Assembly: GCA_014281115.1 (NCBI GenBank)
Contig: JACONQ010000022.1
Span: 1 to 55,000, forward strand
DNA length: 55,000 bases
Origin: Laburnicola sp. R22_1
Lineage: Eukaryota; Ascomycota; Dothideomycetes; Pleosporales; Didymosphaeriaceae
Direction: 5' to 3'
Made by a program: the position numbers and the translations under genes. How positions within the stretch are numbered: the first letter of the stretch is position 1; every line of letters starts with the position of its first letter. Below the pieces are notes generated by a model. The model had not been told where the DNA came from. It did not search any database and worked only from the letters and a program-made list of their open reading frames with translations. Of the stretch, positions 20,856-33,768 are shown piece by piece.

Positions 20856-23800
20856 CTACTCTACTACTAATCGCGTTATCCAACAAAACCCTCCTGCCAA
20901 ATTATTACTTTCAACCGTTTCTAACACTCGCTTCTTTCCTAAAAACGCAACCAACGTCTGCCCTGCTCCCGAATTGTCTACTCCAAATCTCGCTAACCGT
21001 GCTGTCCACCGCTCTCCTACTTCGGTGTACCCTAATGCCACGCCTATTAACCCGCCTACTAACACCCCTCTGTGCTGACAATTCCCGTCTTTTGCTCTCT
21101 GATACCGCCCGTAACTATTCCTCTCCCACCGGTTACATATCTCCTGCGGCACCCCGCACTAAAAACACCCCGAATAACTCTCAAACTTGATCTGCTCCTC
21201 GATTGTCTTGATCGCTTCTTTTGTACTTTGGCTCTCCCGTCGCCAACACCACCGTACATCGTGCTCGCTCTGCCCATCCCCCGCCGCCTCGCATATCCCG
21301 CATCGATTTGCCCACCATGCTAACTGCCTACGCAACCACTCTACGTCCGCAAACTCCTGTTGCCGCTGCTGTATCAACGTCTGCCGCGGGCCTTGTCGCT
21401 CCTGCTCCTGCTGCTGGAACGCTCGCTGCGCCTCCTCGCCTCTCGTCTCAACCACATCTATCTCGTCGTCATCGCTGCTATCTTCGCTGCCGTCCTCTTC
21501 TGTCTCTTTGTCTGCTTCTCTGCACATGTCACATCTCTCCTCCCCTTCTTCACATCTCTCTCGGCCCTCTTGCCCGTCTAAATACGCGTCCAACACTCGC
21601 CTTCGGCACCGTATTGTTGACCCTTCCCCTTCTATATACAACTGAACCAATTGCTGTTCTGCCTTGGTTGGCTTGTTATCACACGCTCGTTCATCCCCTT
21701 CCTGCCCTATGATGATGGCCTCGCTCCGCAATCCATCTCGCCCTGCCCTGCCGCTCTCTTGTGCGTAATCCAACATTGTCCGCGGCCAATCTATGTGAAT
21801 GATGCACTGGATGTCGGGTATATCCACCCCCATTCCCAATGCGCTTGTCGCTACAATTACCCGCTGTTTGCTGGCTATGAAATCTGTCAATATGCTTGCT
21901 TTGCCTACCGCGTCGTGATAATACGCGTTGCATGCTAACTGCTTTGCCAACTTCTTGACCTTCGGCACGGAATTGCCGTATATCACCACCTTGCTGGTTC
22001 GGTACTGTCTTAACTTCCGCCGCGCCATCTTTACTACGACGGCCTCTATATCCTCTTTTGTTAACGCCTTGTCTACCTTGACTACCTAATATGCCACGTT
22101 CGTTCGTGTTGTCCTTGCTCGGAATATCTTAACCTGATCCCGCTCGAAATGCATCCGTCGAAACAACTTGCCCTCCTCGCTTGGCGGCAACGTTGCTATT
22201 AACAACACTATCTGCGTTTTGGCGGCTACTAACTTGCCCAACTGCTGCATCTGTTTGCGGAACGTGTACCGCCGGTTCAACACGATATAACACTCGTTGA
22301 TTACGATCCGGTCCAACTGCCGCGTCGCCCGCAACCGGTTCAAAAACGTTGTAAACTCCTCTCCTACCGCCGACTCGGGCGTTACCAACACTACCGCGGC
22401 TGCGTTGGGTGGACGGCGTCCCTCCCACGCTGCACACGATATCCCCAACAACTTGCACTGCCGTATCATGTCTCCCCATAACGCAATTAACAGAATTATA
22501 ATGACGGTGGTCCCGCCCTGCTCTGCCCACGCTGGCAACATAAATAACAAACTCTTCCTACCACCTGTTAGCATCATGGCCACAACGGGGCTCTTGCCTG
22601 CGATGATGGCGTTGATGGCTTCTTTCTACACGCCACAGAACTCCGCTGTCCTGCTTATCATTTGCTTTAACTGCGCTGTCGTGTCTATCTTCCTTAATCG
22701 CCCCTATTGATTGATCCTCGCCTTGTCCGCTTCGCTCTCAAACGGCGCTCTCTTTCGCTTCTTGCTTGTCGTCTCCTCCACGTCGGCTTGGAACCCTAAA
22801 AATCGATGCCAATCCGTACTCGACGTCCGGAACTGCTGTCGCTTGTCTGCCACTGCCCCAGCTTGCTCCATAATCTCTTGCGCGTATATTAATCCTGCAA
22901 CGTGCGCAGTATGTCCTGCCTGCTTGTTAGCAATTGACGCGCCTATATTCTCCTTATCCTACTCCTTATTCTTGTCTACCTCTTCTGTCCAAAATGCTGC
23001 GGATCCACGTAAAAATCGCTGGCTCATGCTAATGGCAATCTCGCGGTACGCGGCAATCGTCAACTCCTGTCCTATCCTGATTCGGCTCTCGCGCTTTAAC
23101 GCCTCCCGCAACCTCTCTATTGTTTACTTGCGTCCGTTAGGGTCTGCCGGCCATATGTGTGACGACACGCTCTCCTTTTCCCATACCAACGCCTCTAACC
23201 GCTGCTAGAACGGCAACACCAACCACATATACAACACCACCAACTCGCCTACCTCGCGCGGCAAATATCGATGAATAATCTTAATGTCGCCGCTGACGTT
23301 GTATCCCTTGTGGTAACGCGTCATAAGCACCACTATGCCGTCCTCGATGAATATATTGCGGTGCCCCCCTTTCACGGTATTGCTATGCCGGACGCTTATT
23401 ATTTCTGGTCCTCTTGCTGGCTGTCCGCCTGCGATGTGCATTAACACGGCCAACTTCTCCCAGAACTTAACGATGCGCCCCATGTACCGCTCGACGGCCT
23501 CTCGGTCCACCCCTGAACGCGTTTCTGGCTTTATGAACCTGTCCCAGATGCTGGCATCTCTCCCTACCCGCTTAAACAACCACCTCTCTCTATCTATGGG
23601 CATGCGGGTGCGATGGTCCTTTAAAAAATTCCATTTGGGCCGCTCGTCGGTCGGGTTGTCTCGCATGCTCTCCCACGGGACGCTAGGTATGGGATTGGCG
23701 GCCTTGCTGGTGCCGAACATTAACTCCTCCACTAACAACTGCCGGCTTTCGGTCGCTAACCTGTGCACCATGCCGCGGAACTGGGCCATGTTGAACTGCA

Positions 23801-24411
23801 ACCCCTTGTACAACAACTCGTCCCCGCCCGTCCACTCAACATGGCCGCGCGATGTCGTGTTGTAATGGATCTTTAACCCGTACGTCCGCAAATCCAACAT
23901 CTACTGTATGGGTCTGTGGGTGCCTCGCACCATAAACTTGTTTATTATCTCCTGCACAAACTGCAAATACCCCTTGGGCTGGCGTGGGCGCGGGCGGCTG
24001 CTGTCGCTCTTGTACGCGCTGTTGTCGTCGAACTTGTCCTTATTCTCGTCTAATGGCTCGGATAGCTCCAACGCCTGTTGCACGACCATAAAACGGGCCA
24101 CTTTAATAACTGCTGACAATATCGGCGGATACTGCTTGGGGCCCTTCCACCCGTCCTCTTTAACGCCCAACACCGCCAACGCACACACTAACGGGCTGTC
24201 GTACTCCTTGCGCGTAATGGACTGGTTCAACAACGCGATGCAAAACTCCAAACACGCCTTCTGGATTTTCGACAACTTCTTGGGCTTGCTGCGCTCGGCA
24301 CCTTCTGCCTGACGCTGCTCCTCCCTAGCGTCTCCCTCCTCCATTGACTCATCTACGTCCTCTGTTAACTCCTCCATTATCTTCTTGTCCCTATCCCCTG
24401 TCTCTTCTTCC

Positions 24412-24442
<31 letters not shown>

Positions 24443-25535
24443 CTTCTTCTGCCGCCTCCCCCTCTACTTGCCTCTCTGCCTGTTGGACCAACGCCTCCCA
24501 TGCCTCCTGCTGCTGGCGCGTGAACCGATATCGGGGGCTCTTCCACGTATGCTCCTTCTGCGTGCGTGTAAAAAACATCAACATCTGCTGCCATGGCCGC
24601 GCGTGCTTAATAATGGCCTCCTTGTCTATGTACGGCTGTAATGGCTGGAACCGCGTCTGGTGCTTCTCTGTCCGGATCGCCTCTAATCGCACAAACACGC
24701 CAATGCGGTGGATAACAGACGCCTGGCTAAACCGCGCTAACCTATCCATAGCCGCCCAAATCGCTGCTTCTACTAGCTCTGCCTCCTTGTCTTTCCTAGG
24801 ATTGGCGTTGGCAATGGGCTCTTTGACGCACGCTAATAAATCGGGCCTCTCCATGCCTACTAAATACGGCAGCCACTGCGTCCGCTCTAACCACGGGTTT
24901 ACCTCGTCTCTTTCGCTGTCTTAGATGGTGTTCTGCGCCCGCCTCTCGATATTCTCCCACGCCTCGGCCATCTGCTCGCCCACCTGCGCCCATGCTGCGT
25001 CACCGTCTACGGGTACGGTGTCGGGGCCGCCTTTGCCGGGCTGCCGCACCTCGAAATACTGCGAACCCTGGCCCTGGACAAAAAATTGCTGGCAATAGAC
25101 AATTTGGGAACTATTGCTGATGCGGTCGCGTATCTTCTTCGCCTCTAATTGACTTGGACGGCCACCTTTGTCCGTCGGCAACCAATTATGGGCGTCTCTC
25201 CAATGGTTCTTCATCACGCGCTCGCTTCGGAATATCTAACAGCAATGCTTTGGCTTAATCCGATACATTAACCCGTCTGTATACACCGGTAACTGCTGTA
25301 TAGGCTTAATAATCTGGCTGGGCACCTCCAATTCGCTGGCATACTCGATTAACCCGGCCCAGCTGCGGACTTCGTCTGCTATTAATTTGGCCTGCTTGCG
25401 TCTAACGGGGTGGGCACGCTGCAAATGACTTGCTACCTGACTAGGCAACACTGCGTGCCTGCACTCTTGACATATGGGCAACGAATACTTAGCTAAATGC
25501 TTAAAACAATTGTCTGCAACAGGTTTCTCTGCCAT
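20856..25535 (-). pseudogene. RecQ-type telomere-linked helicase, copy 1, with nonsense codons
   Basis: One frame runs from ATG at 25533-25535 to a stop at 20856, about 1,560 codons. The N-terminus has the zinc-finger-like segment (LPICQECRHAV...HLQRAHP) seen at the start of fungal TLH proteins, then a long acidic linker (poly-Glu coded by a TTC repeat on plus, 24413-24450), a Walker A region near 22560, LIATLPP (motif III), ATSALGMGVD (motif V) and QESGRAGRDG (motif VI). About ten stops interrupt it, among them 25236, 24921, 23901 and 23205. Motif II reads NECY where DECH is usual, and Walker A reads TGGRKS where TGGGKS is usual. RecQ helicases unwind DNA 3'-5'; TLH copies mark fungal subtelomeres. 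The gene is read toward the telomere. Confidence 0.88.
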
Positions 25536-26088
25536 AATGGCGGCGATGGAATGGCTTGCGGCGGACTAGTGCTAACAACGGGTAACAACAATGGGTATAA
25601 TAACGGGTTACGGGTGCGCGCGGATGGGAAACGGCTATATATATAAAATATATTAATTCTACGGCCTTATTTACTACGCATACTATATACCGCCCCAGCC
25701 TCCTCTATCCTACTGTGCGACTAAACGCATATTTGGGTTTCGTGGTTGCGACTCATCATCTCGGAACGTCCTCCGACCCCGGACGGTTGACGTTCGCTGC
25801 ATCCTCGCGGCCTCGCTAGCTTAACCCTAACCACGAACACCAAACCCTAATATCCTTAACCACACGCGTCCTATACGCGAAAATAAGTTGCATAATACAA
25901 CCTACTGCGCTAAATAACATACTTAAATTTCAGCTCTATCGGCCTATAGGAACCTAACGACACCGACCCCTCAAAGTTAACGATATAGAGCCTATGTACC
26001 TGTATCTACGCAGAGGAACAAATATTTCATCACTAACAAATCTGAAACAAAAACGACATGGAGGGCTGGATGTTATTAACGCCCTGGG
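25536..26088. other. Spacer upstream of TLH copy 1
   Basis: No coding frame. It contains telomere-like pieces (TTAACCCTAACC near 25820) and a TATATATA run at 25636-25646. The boundary with the next helicase copy is abrupt at about 26089. Confidence 0.5.
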
Positions 26089-28965
26089 ATAGTGGCTACT
26101 AACTTGCCTAACTACTATATCTACTTACGGAATATATACCGCTAGTTTAATATAATATAACACTTATTAATTATAATCTAGTCTAACTATCGCGTCGCCT
26201 ATAACCGGGTTAAAAATGTCGCAAACTCCTCTTCTACTACTAACTTAAGCATTACTAACACTACCGCGGCTGCGTTAGGCGGACAGCGTCCCTCCCATAC
26301 TACACACGATATTTCTAACAACTTGCACCACTATATTATGTCTTTCCGCAACGTAATTAATAGAATTATAATAATGCTAGTTCTGCCCTACTCTGCCCAC
26401 GCCGGCAATATAAATAATAAACTCTTTCTACTGCCTATTAGTATTATAGCCACAATAGGGCTCTTGCCTATAATAATAGTATTAATGACTTCTTTCTGCA
26501 CGCTACAGAACTTCGCTATTCTGCTTATTATCCGCTTTAACTACGCTATTGTGTCTATCTTTCTTAATTGCCCCTATTAATTAATCCTTACCTTGTCTGC
26601 TTCGCTCTTAAATAGCGCTCTCTTCCGCTTCTTACTTATCGTCTCCTCCACATTGGCTTAGAACCCTAAAAATCAATGCCAATCCATACTTAATATCTAA
26701 AACTGCTGTTACTTATCTGCCACCACCCTGGCTTACTCTATAATCCCTTACGCGTATATTAATTCTGCAATGTGCGCGGTATGTCCTACCTGCTTATTAG
26801 TAATTAACGCGCCTATATTCTTCTTATCCCACTTCTTATTCTCGTCTTCCTCTTTTGTCTAAAATATTGTAGATCCATATAAAAATCGCTAGCTTATACT
26901 AATGGCAATCTTATAGTACGCGGTAATTATTAACTTCTATCCTATCCCTATCTGGCTCTTGCGCTTTAACGCCTCTTATAACCTCTCTATTATCTACTTG
27001 CGTCTATTAGGGTCCGCTAGCCACATATATAATAACACGCTCTCCTTTTCCTATACTAATGCCTCTAACTACTACTAGAACATTAACACTAACTATATAT
27101 ATAATACTACTAACTCGTCTACCTTACGCAGCAAATATTAATAAATAATCTTAATATTACTACTAATATTATATCTCTTATAGTAATGCGTTATATATAC
27201 CACTATGCTATTCTTAATAAATATATTATAGTGCCCCCCTTTTATAGTATTGCTGTGCTGGACGCTTAATATTTCTAGTCCTTTTGCTAGCTGTTTGCCT
27301 ATAATATATATTAACACAGCCAACTTCTCCTAAAACTTAATAATGCGCCCTATATACTACTTAATAGCCTCTTAGTCTATTTCTAAATATATTTCTAGCT
27401 TTATAAACCTGTCCCAAATACTAGTATTTCTCTCTACCCGCTTTAACAACCACCTCTCTCTATCTATAGGCATATAGGTGCGATGGTCCTTTAAAAAATT
27501 CTATCTTGGCCACTTATTAGTTGGGTTGTCTTGTATACTCTCCTACAGAACACTAAGTATAGGATTGGCAGCCTTACTAGTGCCGAATATTAACTTCTCT
27601 ACTAATAACTACTAGCTTTTAGTCGCTAACCTGTGCACTATACTATAAAACTAAGCTATGTTAAACTATAACCTCTTGTACAACAACTCGTTCCCGCCTA
27701 TCCACTTAATATGGCCGCGCAATGTAGTGTTATAATGGATTTTTAACCCATACGTCCGCAAATCTAATATCTACTACATAGGTCCGTGGCTACCTTGCAC
27801 TATAAACTTATTTATTATCTTTTGCACAAACTGCAAACACCCCTTGGGCCGGCGCGGGCGTGGGTAGCTGCTATTGCTCTCGTACGTGCTGTCGTTATTA
27901 AACTCGTCCTTGTTCTTGTCTAATAGCTTGGATAACTCCAACGCCTGTTGCACAGCTATAAAACGAGCCACTTTAATAACTACTAATAATATTAGCGGAT
28001 ACTACTTAGGGCCCTTTTACCCATCCCCCTTAACGCCCAACACTACTAACGCACACACTAATAGGCTATTATACTTCTTACGCATAATAGACTAGTTTAA
28101 CAACGCAATATAAAACTCTAAACACGCTTTCTAGAGTCTTAATAACTTCTTAGGCTTACTAGACTTAGCACCTTCTGCCTAACGCTACTCCTCTCTATCT
28201 TCTCTATCCTCTATTGCCTTATCTACGTCCTCTATCTCCTCCTCTATTATCTTCTTATATATATCTACTATCTCTTCCTCTATATCTTCTTTGTCTACCT
28301 CCTTCCCCTCTACCCCCCTTTCTGCCTATTAAACTAACGCCTTCTATGCCTCCTACTATTAGCGTATAAACTAGTACTTTAGGCTCTTCTATACATACTC
28401 CTTCTACGTGCATACAAAAAATATTAATATCTACTACCATAGCTGCGCATACTTAATAATAGCATCCTTGTCTATATATAGCTATAATGGCTAGAACCGC
28501 GTCTAGTGCTTCTCTATTCAAATAGCCTCTAACCGCACAAACACGCCAATTCGGTTAATTACAAACACCTGGCTAAACTGCGCCAACCTATCTATGGCCG
28601 CCCAAATCGCTGCTTCCACTAGCTCTGCCGCCTCGTCTTTTCTAGGGTTAGCATTAGCAACGGGCTCTTTAACGCACGCTAACAAATTAGGCCTCTCTAT
28701 ACCTACTAAATATAGCAGCCACTGCGTCCGCTCTAGCCACAGGTTCACTTTGTCCCTCTCGCTATCCTAGATAGTGTTCTGCGCCCGCTTCTTAATATTC
28801 TCCCACACCTTAGCTATCTCTTCTCCTACTCGCGCCCATACGCCCTCGCTATTAATAGGAGCGGGTTCTAGGCCACCTACTAGACCTTTATTAGGTACGT
28901 GCACTTAGAAATACTACAAACTATAGTAGCTACCAAATAATCGCTAGCAATACACACACGTGTAT
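26089..28965 (-). pseudogene. RecQ-type telomere-linked helicase, copy 2, 3' part
   Basis: Collinear with 22225-25095 of copy 1 at an offset of about 3,860 bases, but with many more C-to-T/G-to-A changes and dense stops; only short open pieces remain (27138-27323, 27774-27971, 28518-28748). It lacks everything downstream of the motif II region, so it is 3'-truncated at 26089. At 28965 the frame is cut by the LTR retrotransposon and resumes at 37017. Confidence 0.85.
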
Positions 28966-29159
28966 TGTAAGGGTTCGGGCCCCGCGATAGTTGGGATGAA
29001 AGTAAGTTGATTCCTAGTACATGAAATACTGCTATACCAAGTAGGTAGGCAGAAGGGCAGCACCTTATGGGTGCTGCCGCGCTAGTGGCCGAATTGGGCC
29101 TAGCGCCGGATCAACGTTATTCCGGGTTCCGAGCCAGGTGCCGCTATGGATCCATGACA
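28966..29159 (-). repeat. 3' LTR (194 bp)
   Basis: Plus-strand ends are TGTAAGG and ATGACA. I found no difference from the other LTR at 36823-37016 by eye. It contains the second copy of the 8 bp-stem hairpin (29057-29077) and of the self-primer sequence (29026-29035). Confidence 0.95.
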
Positions 29160-29172
29160 CTACCCCCTCTAT
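29160..29172 (-). promoter_or_regulatory. Polypurine tract
   Basis: On minus, ATAGAGGGGGTAG directly precedes the 3' LTR (which begins TGTCATGG), the usual place and composition for the plus-strand DNA primer of an LTR retrotransposon. Confidence 0.8.
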
Positions 29173-29458
29173 AGCCTCAAGCTCCGGCGAGGCTTGTGTC
29201 CATTATATAACCTAACTATCTCGCACCATTGCGGTGCATCCTAAACCATCGCACGCCATTGCGCGTCATCGTGGACCATTCCCAGCTGGTTGGGGACCAT
29301 CGCGGCTGGCAATGGTGCTGTTACGATGTGCCCAGCAGCGTCACTAAGTTTAGCAGATCGTTTTAACCAACGCTGTAGAGGAAACCTCCTCTAACAGGGT
29401 ACTTTACCAAGATAAACGACTTGGTCACTTGCGACGTGGCGGAGCGTTCCTGTTGCAC

Positions 29459-32400
29459 CTACGTGACGACGTACATGGCACTGATCTCGTTTGTTAGCAC
29501 TTCTTGTCGGGCCGCTAGGTCCCCAAACTTGACGTGTTTGGCGGGTTTGCGTGGGTTGTCGCCGTGAAACTGATCCACTGCCTCTGGGGCGTCGATGAGG
29601 AGCATCCATGGTTCCCATGACGGATTATCAGGACCCTTGGGGTAGTCCTCCCACTCGACCAGGTACTGAAGTAAACCTTTCTTGTTGCGGCGGTATGGGT
29701 CTCGGAGATCACCATTAATACGACAGTTCAGTATGGCTTTGATCGTGTAATCCGAGGTGTCGTCCACGTCAATATCAATGGGGCCCTCAGGTTCCAATCG
29801 CTGTCCAGGTAGCGCGTTGCTGGGTTGTTTGTGTAATAACCATGGGTGGAACACGTTATGTACGCGTCCCATTTCCGGCGGCAGGTCTATTTCGTATGCA
29901 GAGTTGTCAATGACGCATGTGACAGTGAACGGTCCGCGGTGTTTCATGTCCAATGATTTGCTAGGACGCGTCGTCTTAATAAACCTCATGTCCAACATAA
30001 CTTTGTCACCGACGCGTAACTCGGGAGCAGGCATGCGGTCCTCGTTCGCATATTCTGCCTGCTTCGCTTGTGCCCAGGCCATGTTGTCTTGACAGAACCG
30101 TCGAAGATTCTCCAACTTAGTAACGAACTCGTCGGCGCGTCGCTGGTCGGCTCGGGCGGGGGCGGACAGTGACGTCGTTGATTCGACCGGTTCGTGGATC
30201 GAGGATCGCGGCAGGTAGCCCTTGGTTGCCATGAATGGGGCGACGCCGGTGGAGTTGCTAATCTGATTATTCGCGACGAACTCAGCCATTGGCAGAAACA
30301 GTGCCCAATCATCCTGTTAGTAATTCACATAAGCTCGTAGGTACTGTTTTACCCAGGCATTGACGATCTCGGTCTGGCCGTCGGTCTCCGGATGATGGGA
30401 AGTCGATACCTTGGGCCGGGTACCCAATCGTTGGCACAGGCGACGCCAGAAATATGAGACGAATCGACGAACGCACGGACCAGCGTTGTGACTTTGAGAT
30501 CGGTAACAGGGATGAACTTCTTCTTCTTGGACAGGCGATCGACTGTGACGAGTATACCGGTGTAGGTGCGGCCGTGATCTTTGCAGGCTGGCAGTTCAGT
30601 GATGTAATCGATTGATATGCTCTCCCAGTATCGATCTGGGATTGGTAATGGGCGGAGAAGTCCATGCTTGCCTTCTTTGTTGACCTTGGAGCGACGGCAC
30701 GTCAAACAATTGCGTACATACTGTGCAACGTCCGTCGTCATGCGAGGCCAGTAAAACCAACGACTCAGGTTGTGGTACGTGGCGTGCTTACCAGGGTGGC
30801 CTGCGCATAACTCGTCATGAGAGTCTTTGATAATTGCAGTGCGCAGAGGTCCATCATCTGGTACGTATATCTTGTCCTTCACGTATAACAAGTCGTCTTG
30901 CAGTCGGCAGTCTCCGAGCTCGATTCGCAGTTTCTTGTCATATATGAGCGATAATGGGATGCGACGTTGTCCCTCGAGTTTCGCTTTTATAATGGCTTGC
31001 AGGTCCTCGTCGGCGGGGTACGCGTCCTTGATCCTAGTGACAAGGTCTTTCTCTGAATCTCCGTCATTGGCAGGAGGATTAATCCTTGTCTCCTCCTCCG
31101 CCTCGGGCGACTGCACTTGTAAAGGTGCTAAGGAGGATAACGCCAGCGATTCTTCCATAGACTCCTCGCTAATGTAATCCTCCTCACTGATCAAGTATGT
31201 CATAAGGGCCAGGTTTGCAACGGTGTCTGTGAGTTCACTGGTAAGGACCTGAGCTATATAGACTGCATATCGTGACGTATTCTCGTAAGCACAATGTGAA
31301 GTGCAGGCACAGCTGGTGTGCGCGTTGCCGTTGCGGCCATCACTATCTTCGGGACCGTAATGGGCTTGGTGGCCGCCGGCGCGGGCTTCTGGCGCAACGT
31401 GATGCGGCTTAAGGATCGTTTGGACTTGGTGTTGACGTCGTTCGTCATCTGCGCCCTCGGGGAGATCGCCGGGACGCCTGGTTAAAGCGTCTGGCTTGGT
31501 GCCTTGGTTACCTGGTCTGTATCTAATGAGGAAGTTGAACTCTGAGAGGAATTCAGCCCATCGTGCTTGTCGGCGATTTAGTCTCTTGTTAGTCATAAAG
31601 TAGCGCAACGCTAAGTGGTCTGATATGACGTCAATAGGCGATTTTGTGCCTGACAGCTCGAAACGCCATTCCTCAAATGCGCGCACAATTGCGAGCAACT
31701 CCTTGTCGTAAATCTCATAGTTGCACTCAGCTGGGTTCATCTTATGTGACAGAAAGGCGACGGGTTTCAATACATCGTCGTGCATCTGCGACAAGACTGC
31801 GGCAGTGACGAAGTCGGACGCGTCTGTCTCTAACCAGGTCTCCAAGTCGGCGTCGAAGTGGGCGAGTACAGGTGCGCGTGTAAAGGCTTGTTTGAGTCGT
31901 TCGAAAGCTTGGGCGGCCGCGGAGTCAGCTGCTAACGGAAATACTTTGGTCCGGGTATCCGATTTCTTAGTCAGCTCTGTGAGTGGTCGTGCGAGCTGGC
32001 TAAATCCTAGGATAAACCGGCGATAGAAGTTTGCGAATCCCAGGAAGGCCTGTACGTCTTTGACGCTGCGCGGCAGTTGCCATCCTTGTATCGTGCTAAC
32101 CTTGGCGGGGTCCATCTCGATACCGTCCGTGGTCAGAATAAGTCCTAAGTACTTGACGCGTTTGACCTTGAATTGTGACTTATGGACGTCCAAGAACAGT
32201 CCAGCGTTAACGAGCTTCTCGACTACTGTCCGGACATGTGTCTCATGCTTGTTCTCATCGTCAGAATAGATAAGTACGTCGTCCAGGTACGCGGTACAGA
32301 AGTCATCCAGATGTTCCCTCAGGACGTCGTTAATGTAAGATTGAAAGGTCCCCGGGGCATTGCATAACCCAAATGGCATAACCAGGTACTCGTAAAGGCC

Positions 32401-33768
32401 ATAGCGGGTTAAGAAAGCTGTTTTTTCCTCGTCACCCTCCTTGACTCGTACGGTGTTGAAAGCGGCTATTACGTCGACGATACTCATGATTCGTGCTTTT
32501 GTTAGTCGTGCCATGGTCTCCTTGATCGAGGGTGGAGCGTTCCGGTTCTTCTTTGTTGCCTCGTTCAAGGCGCGGTAATCGACGCAAATCCGCAGTCCCT
32601 TTCCGGGTTTCTTAATGCACAGTACGGGCGCGGCGTAAGGTGAGCTGCTTGGGCGAATGAAACCTTTGCCCAACATCTCGTCAATGTATACCTTCACCGC
32701 TCCACATTCCTTGCGGGTTAACCCATATATCTTAGGACGTGGTACCGTGGCCTCTGGATTCAGATCGATGGCATGGTCCACTCCAGGTCGACGCGGGGGT
32801 AGTTTATTAGCTTCCTTGGGATCGAATCCGTGAGCCAGGTCAACTAGAAATGGTGGCAATAGCTCGACGATTTCTTCTCTGGTGATCGCGGGCTTTTCCA
32901 GTTTCCTCATATACTTTTCGAAGTCGGCATCCGATACCACACAGTGCTGAGCAGCGCAGAGGTTGGCAATAATGTGTTCCCGCAGACTTTCCTTGTCTGA
33001 TTCTTCCCCACCGGGATCTAATGATTCCAGTCGTTCCCAGTGGTGTGGCTCAATGAAAATGACGGAGTCGGGATCCCTGGCGATCATCATTGCGGCTGCA
33101 CGGCCTGAAATGACGTCGATCCCGTTCTTTGCTGTCTTCTTACGCGTCGTACTGTCTGGTGGTTTGTTGTTGTAAATCTTTTCGGGCAGCGCGCTGTCCA
33201 AACAGTTTACCAGGCAATGTGGCGATTCGAAGCTCAATGAACGGGTTTCTCTAAAAGAGGGGATTGGTGAATGGTGGTCCATCCAATTCATCCCCAATAA
33301 CACGTCGAACTTACCGATTTCAGTGACGTAGCATAGCACTGGGCTAGTATGAGATCCATGCTTGATCGTGATCTCTACCGCGGTGCGGAGCTTAGTATAA
33401 GGATTGCCGTCAGCCAGAGCTAGGCCGACTAGTCGTTCCAAAGCAATTTCTTTGAGCTGGTGTTGTTTGACGACTCGTCGATGAATAAAACAGGTAGTGG
33501 CTCCCGTATCCACCAAGCTGAGTGCGCGGAGCCATTTTCGGGCCAGAGGGAGCTTGATATAACAGTCGAATTCCAGTTGACGGGTGGCGTCCAGCATGGG
33601 AGACATATCTAACGCGATGGTAGATACGGCGTGCATGACTACGGGCTCGTCGAGGCTGTTGTACTTGGGTGCGGCTTCCAGGCGCTGGATAGTCTGCCGG
33701 ATTTCTTGTCGAGTTTTACGCCGTTGTTGCTCCTGATCGCGGTTTAGTTCAGGAGCCTCTCGTTTCCC
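29459..33768 (-). pseudogene. pol: protease, RT, RNase H, integrase, chromodomain; broken in integrase
   Basis: Reached from gag by a -1 shift at 33762-33768. The main frame runs to 30349 (1,095 residues from the first in-frame Met). The protease has LVDTGATTCF (about residue 41), RT has YLDDVLIYS (450-458), RNase H starts near ETDAS (603), and the integrase zinc region (HDELCAGHPG...CLTCRRSK) and first catalytic Asp (SIDYITELP) follow. Near 30465 the frame breaks: the segment that normally carries the second catalytic Asp is absent, and the sequence resumes at SYFWRRLC in another frame, with TAA at 30317-30319. The last open part (29459-30289) holds the DGQTE-distal integrase, the GPFTV-like C-terminal domain and a chromodomain (YLVEWEDYPKG). 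The chromodomain would steer insertion to marked chromatin. Confidence 0.88.
33729..33768 (-). promoter_or_regulatory. -1 ribosomal frameshift signal at gag-pol
   Basis: On minus the slippery heptamer GGGAAAC (33762-33768) is in gag frame as G GGA AAC. A 5-base spacer (GAGAG) is followed by a perfect 8 bp hairpin, GCTCCTGA (33749-33756) pairing with TCAGGAGC (33729-33736) around a 12-base loop. The gag stop TAA (33744-33746) lies in the loop. Slipping back one base puts the ribosome exactly in the pol frame. X XXY YYZ heptamers 5-9 bases before a stem are the standard -1 signal. Confidence 0.85.

Noticed and set aside
21187..24924. Long plus-strand frames (for example 21221-21712, 24385-24924) rich in Ser, Cys and Leu
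   Set aside because: Antisense of the TLH copy 1 coding frame, whose helicase motifs fix the minus strand as coding; the poly-Ser is the reverse of poly-Glu.
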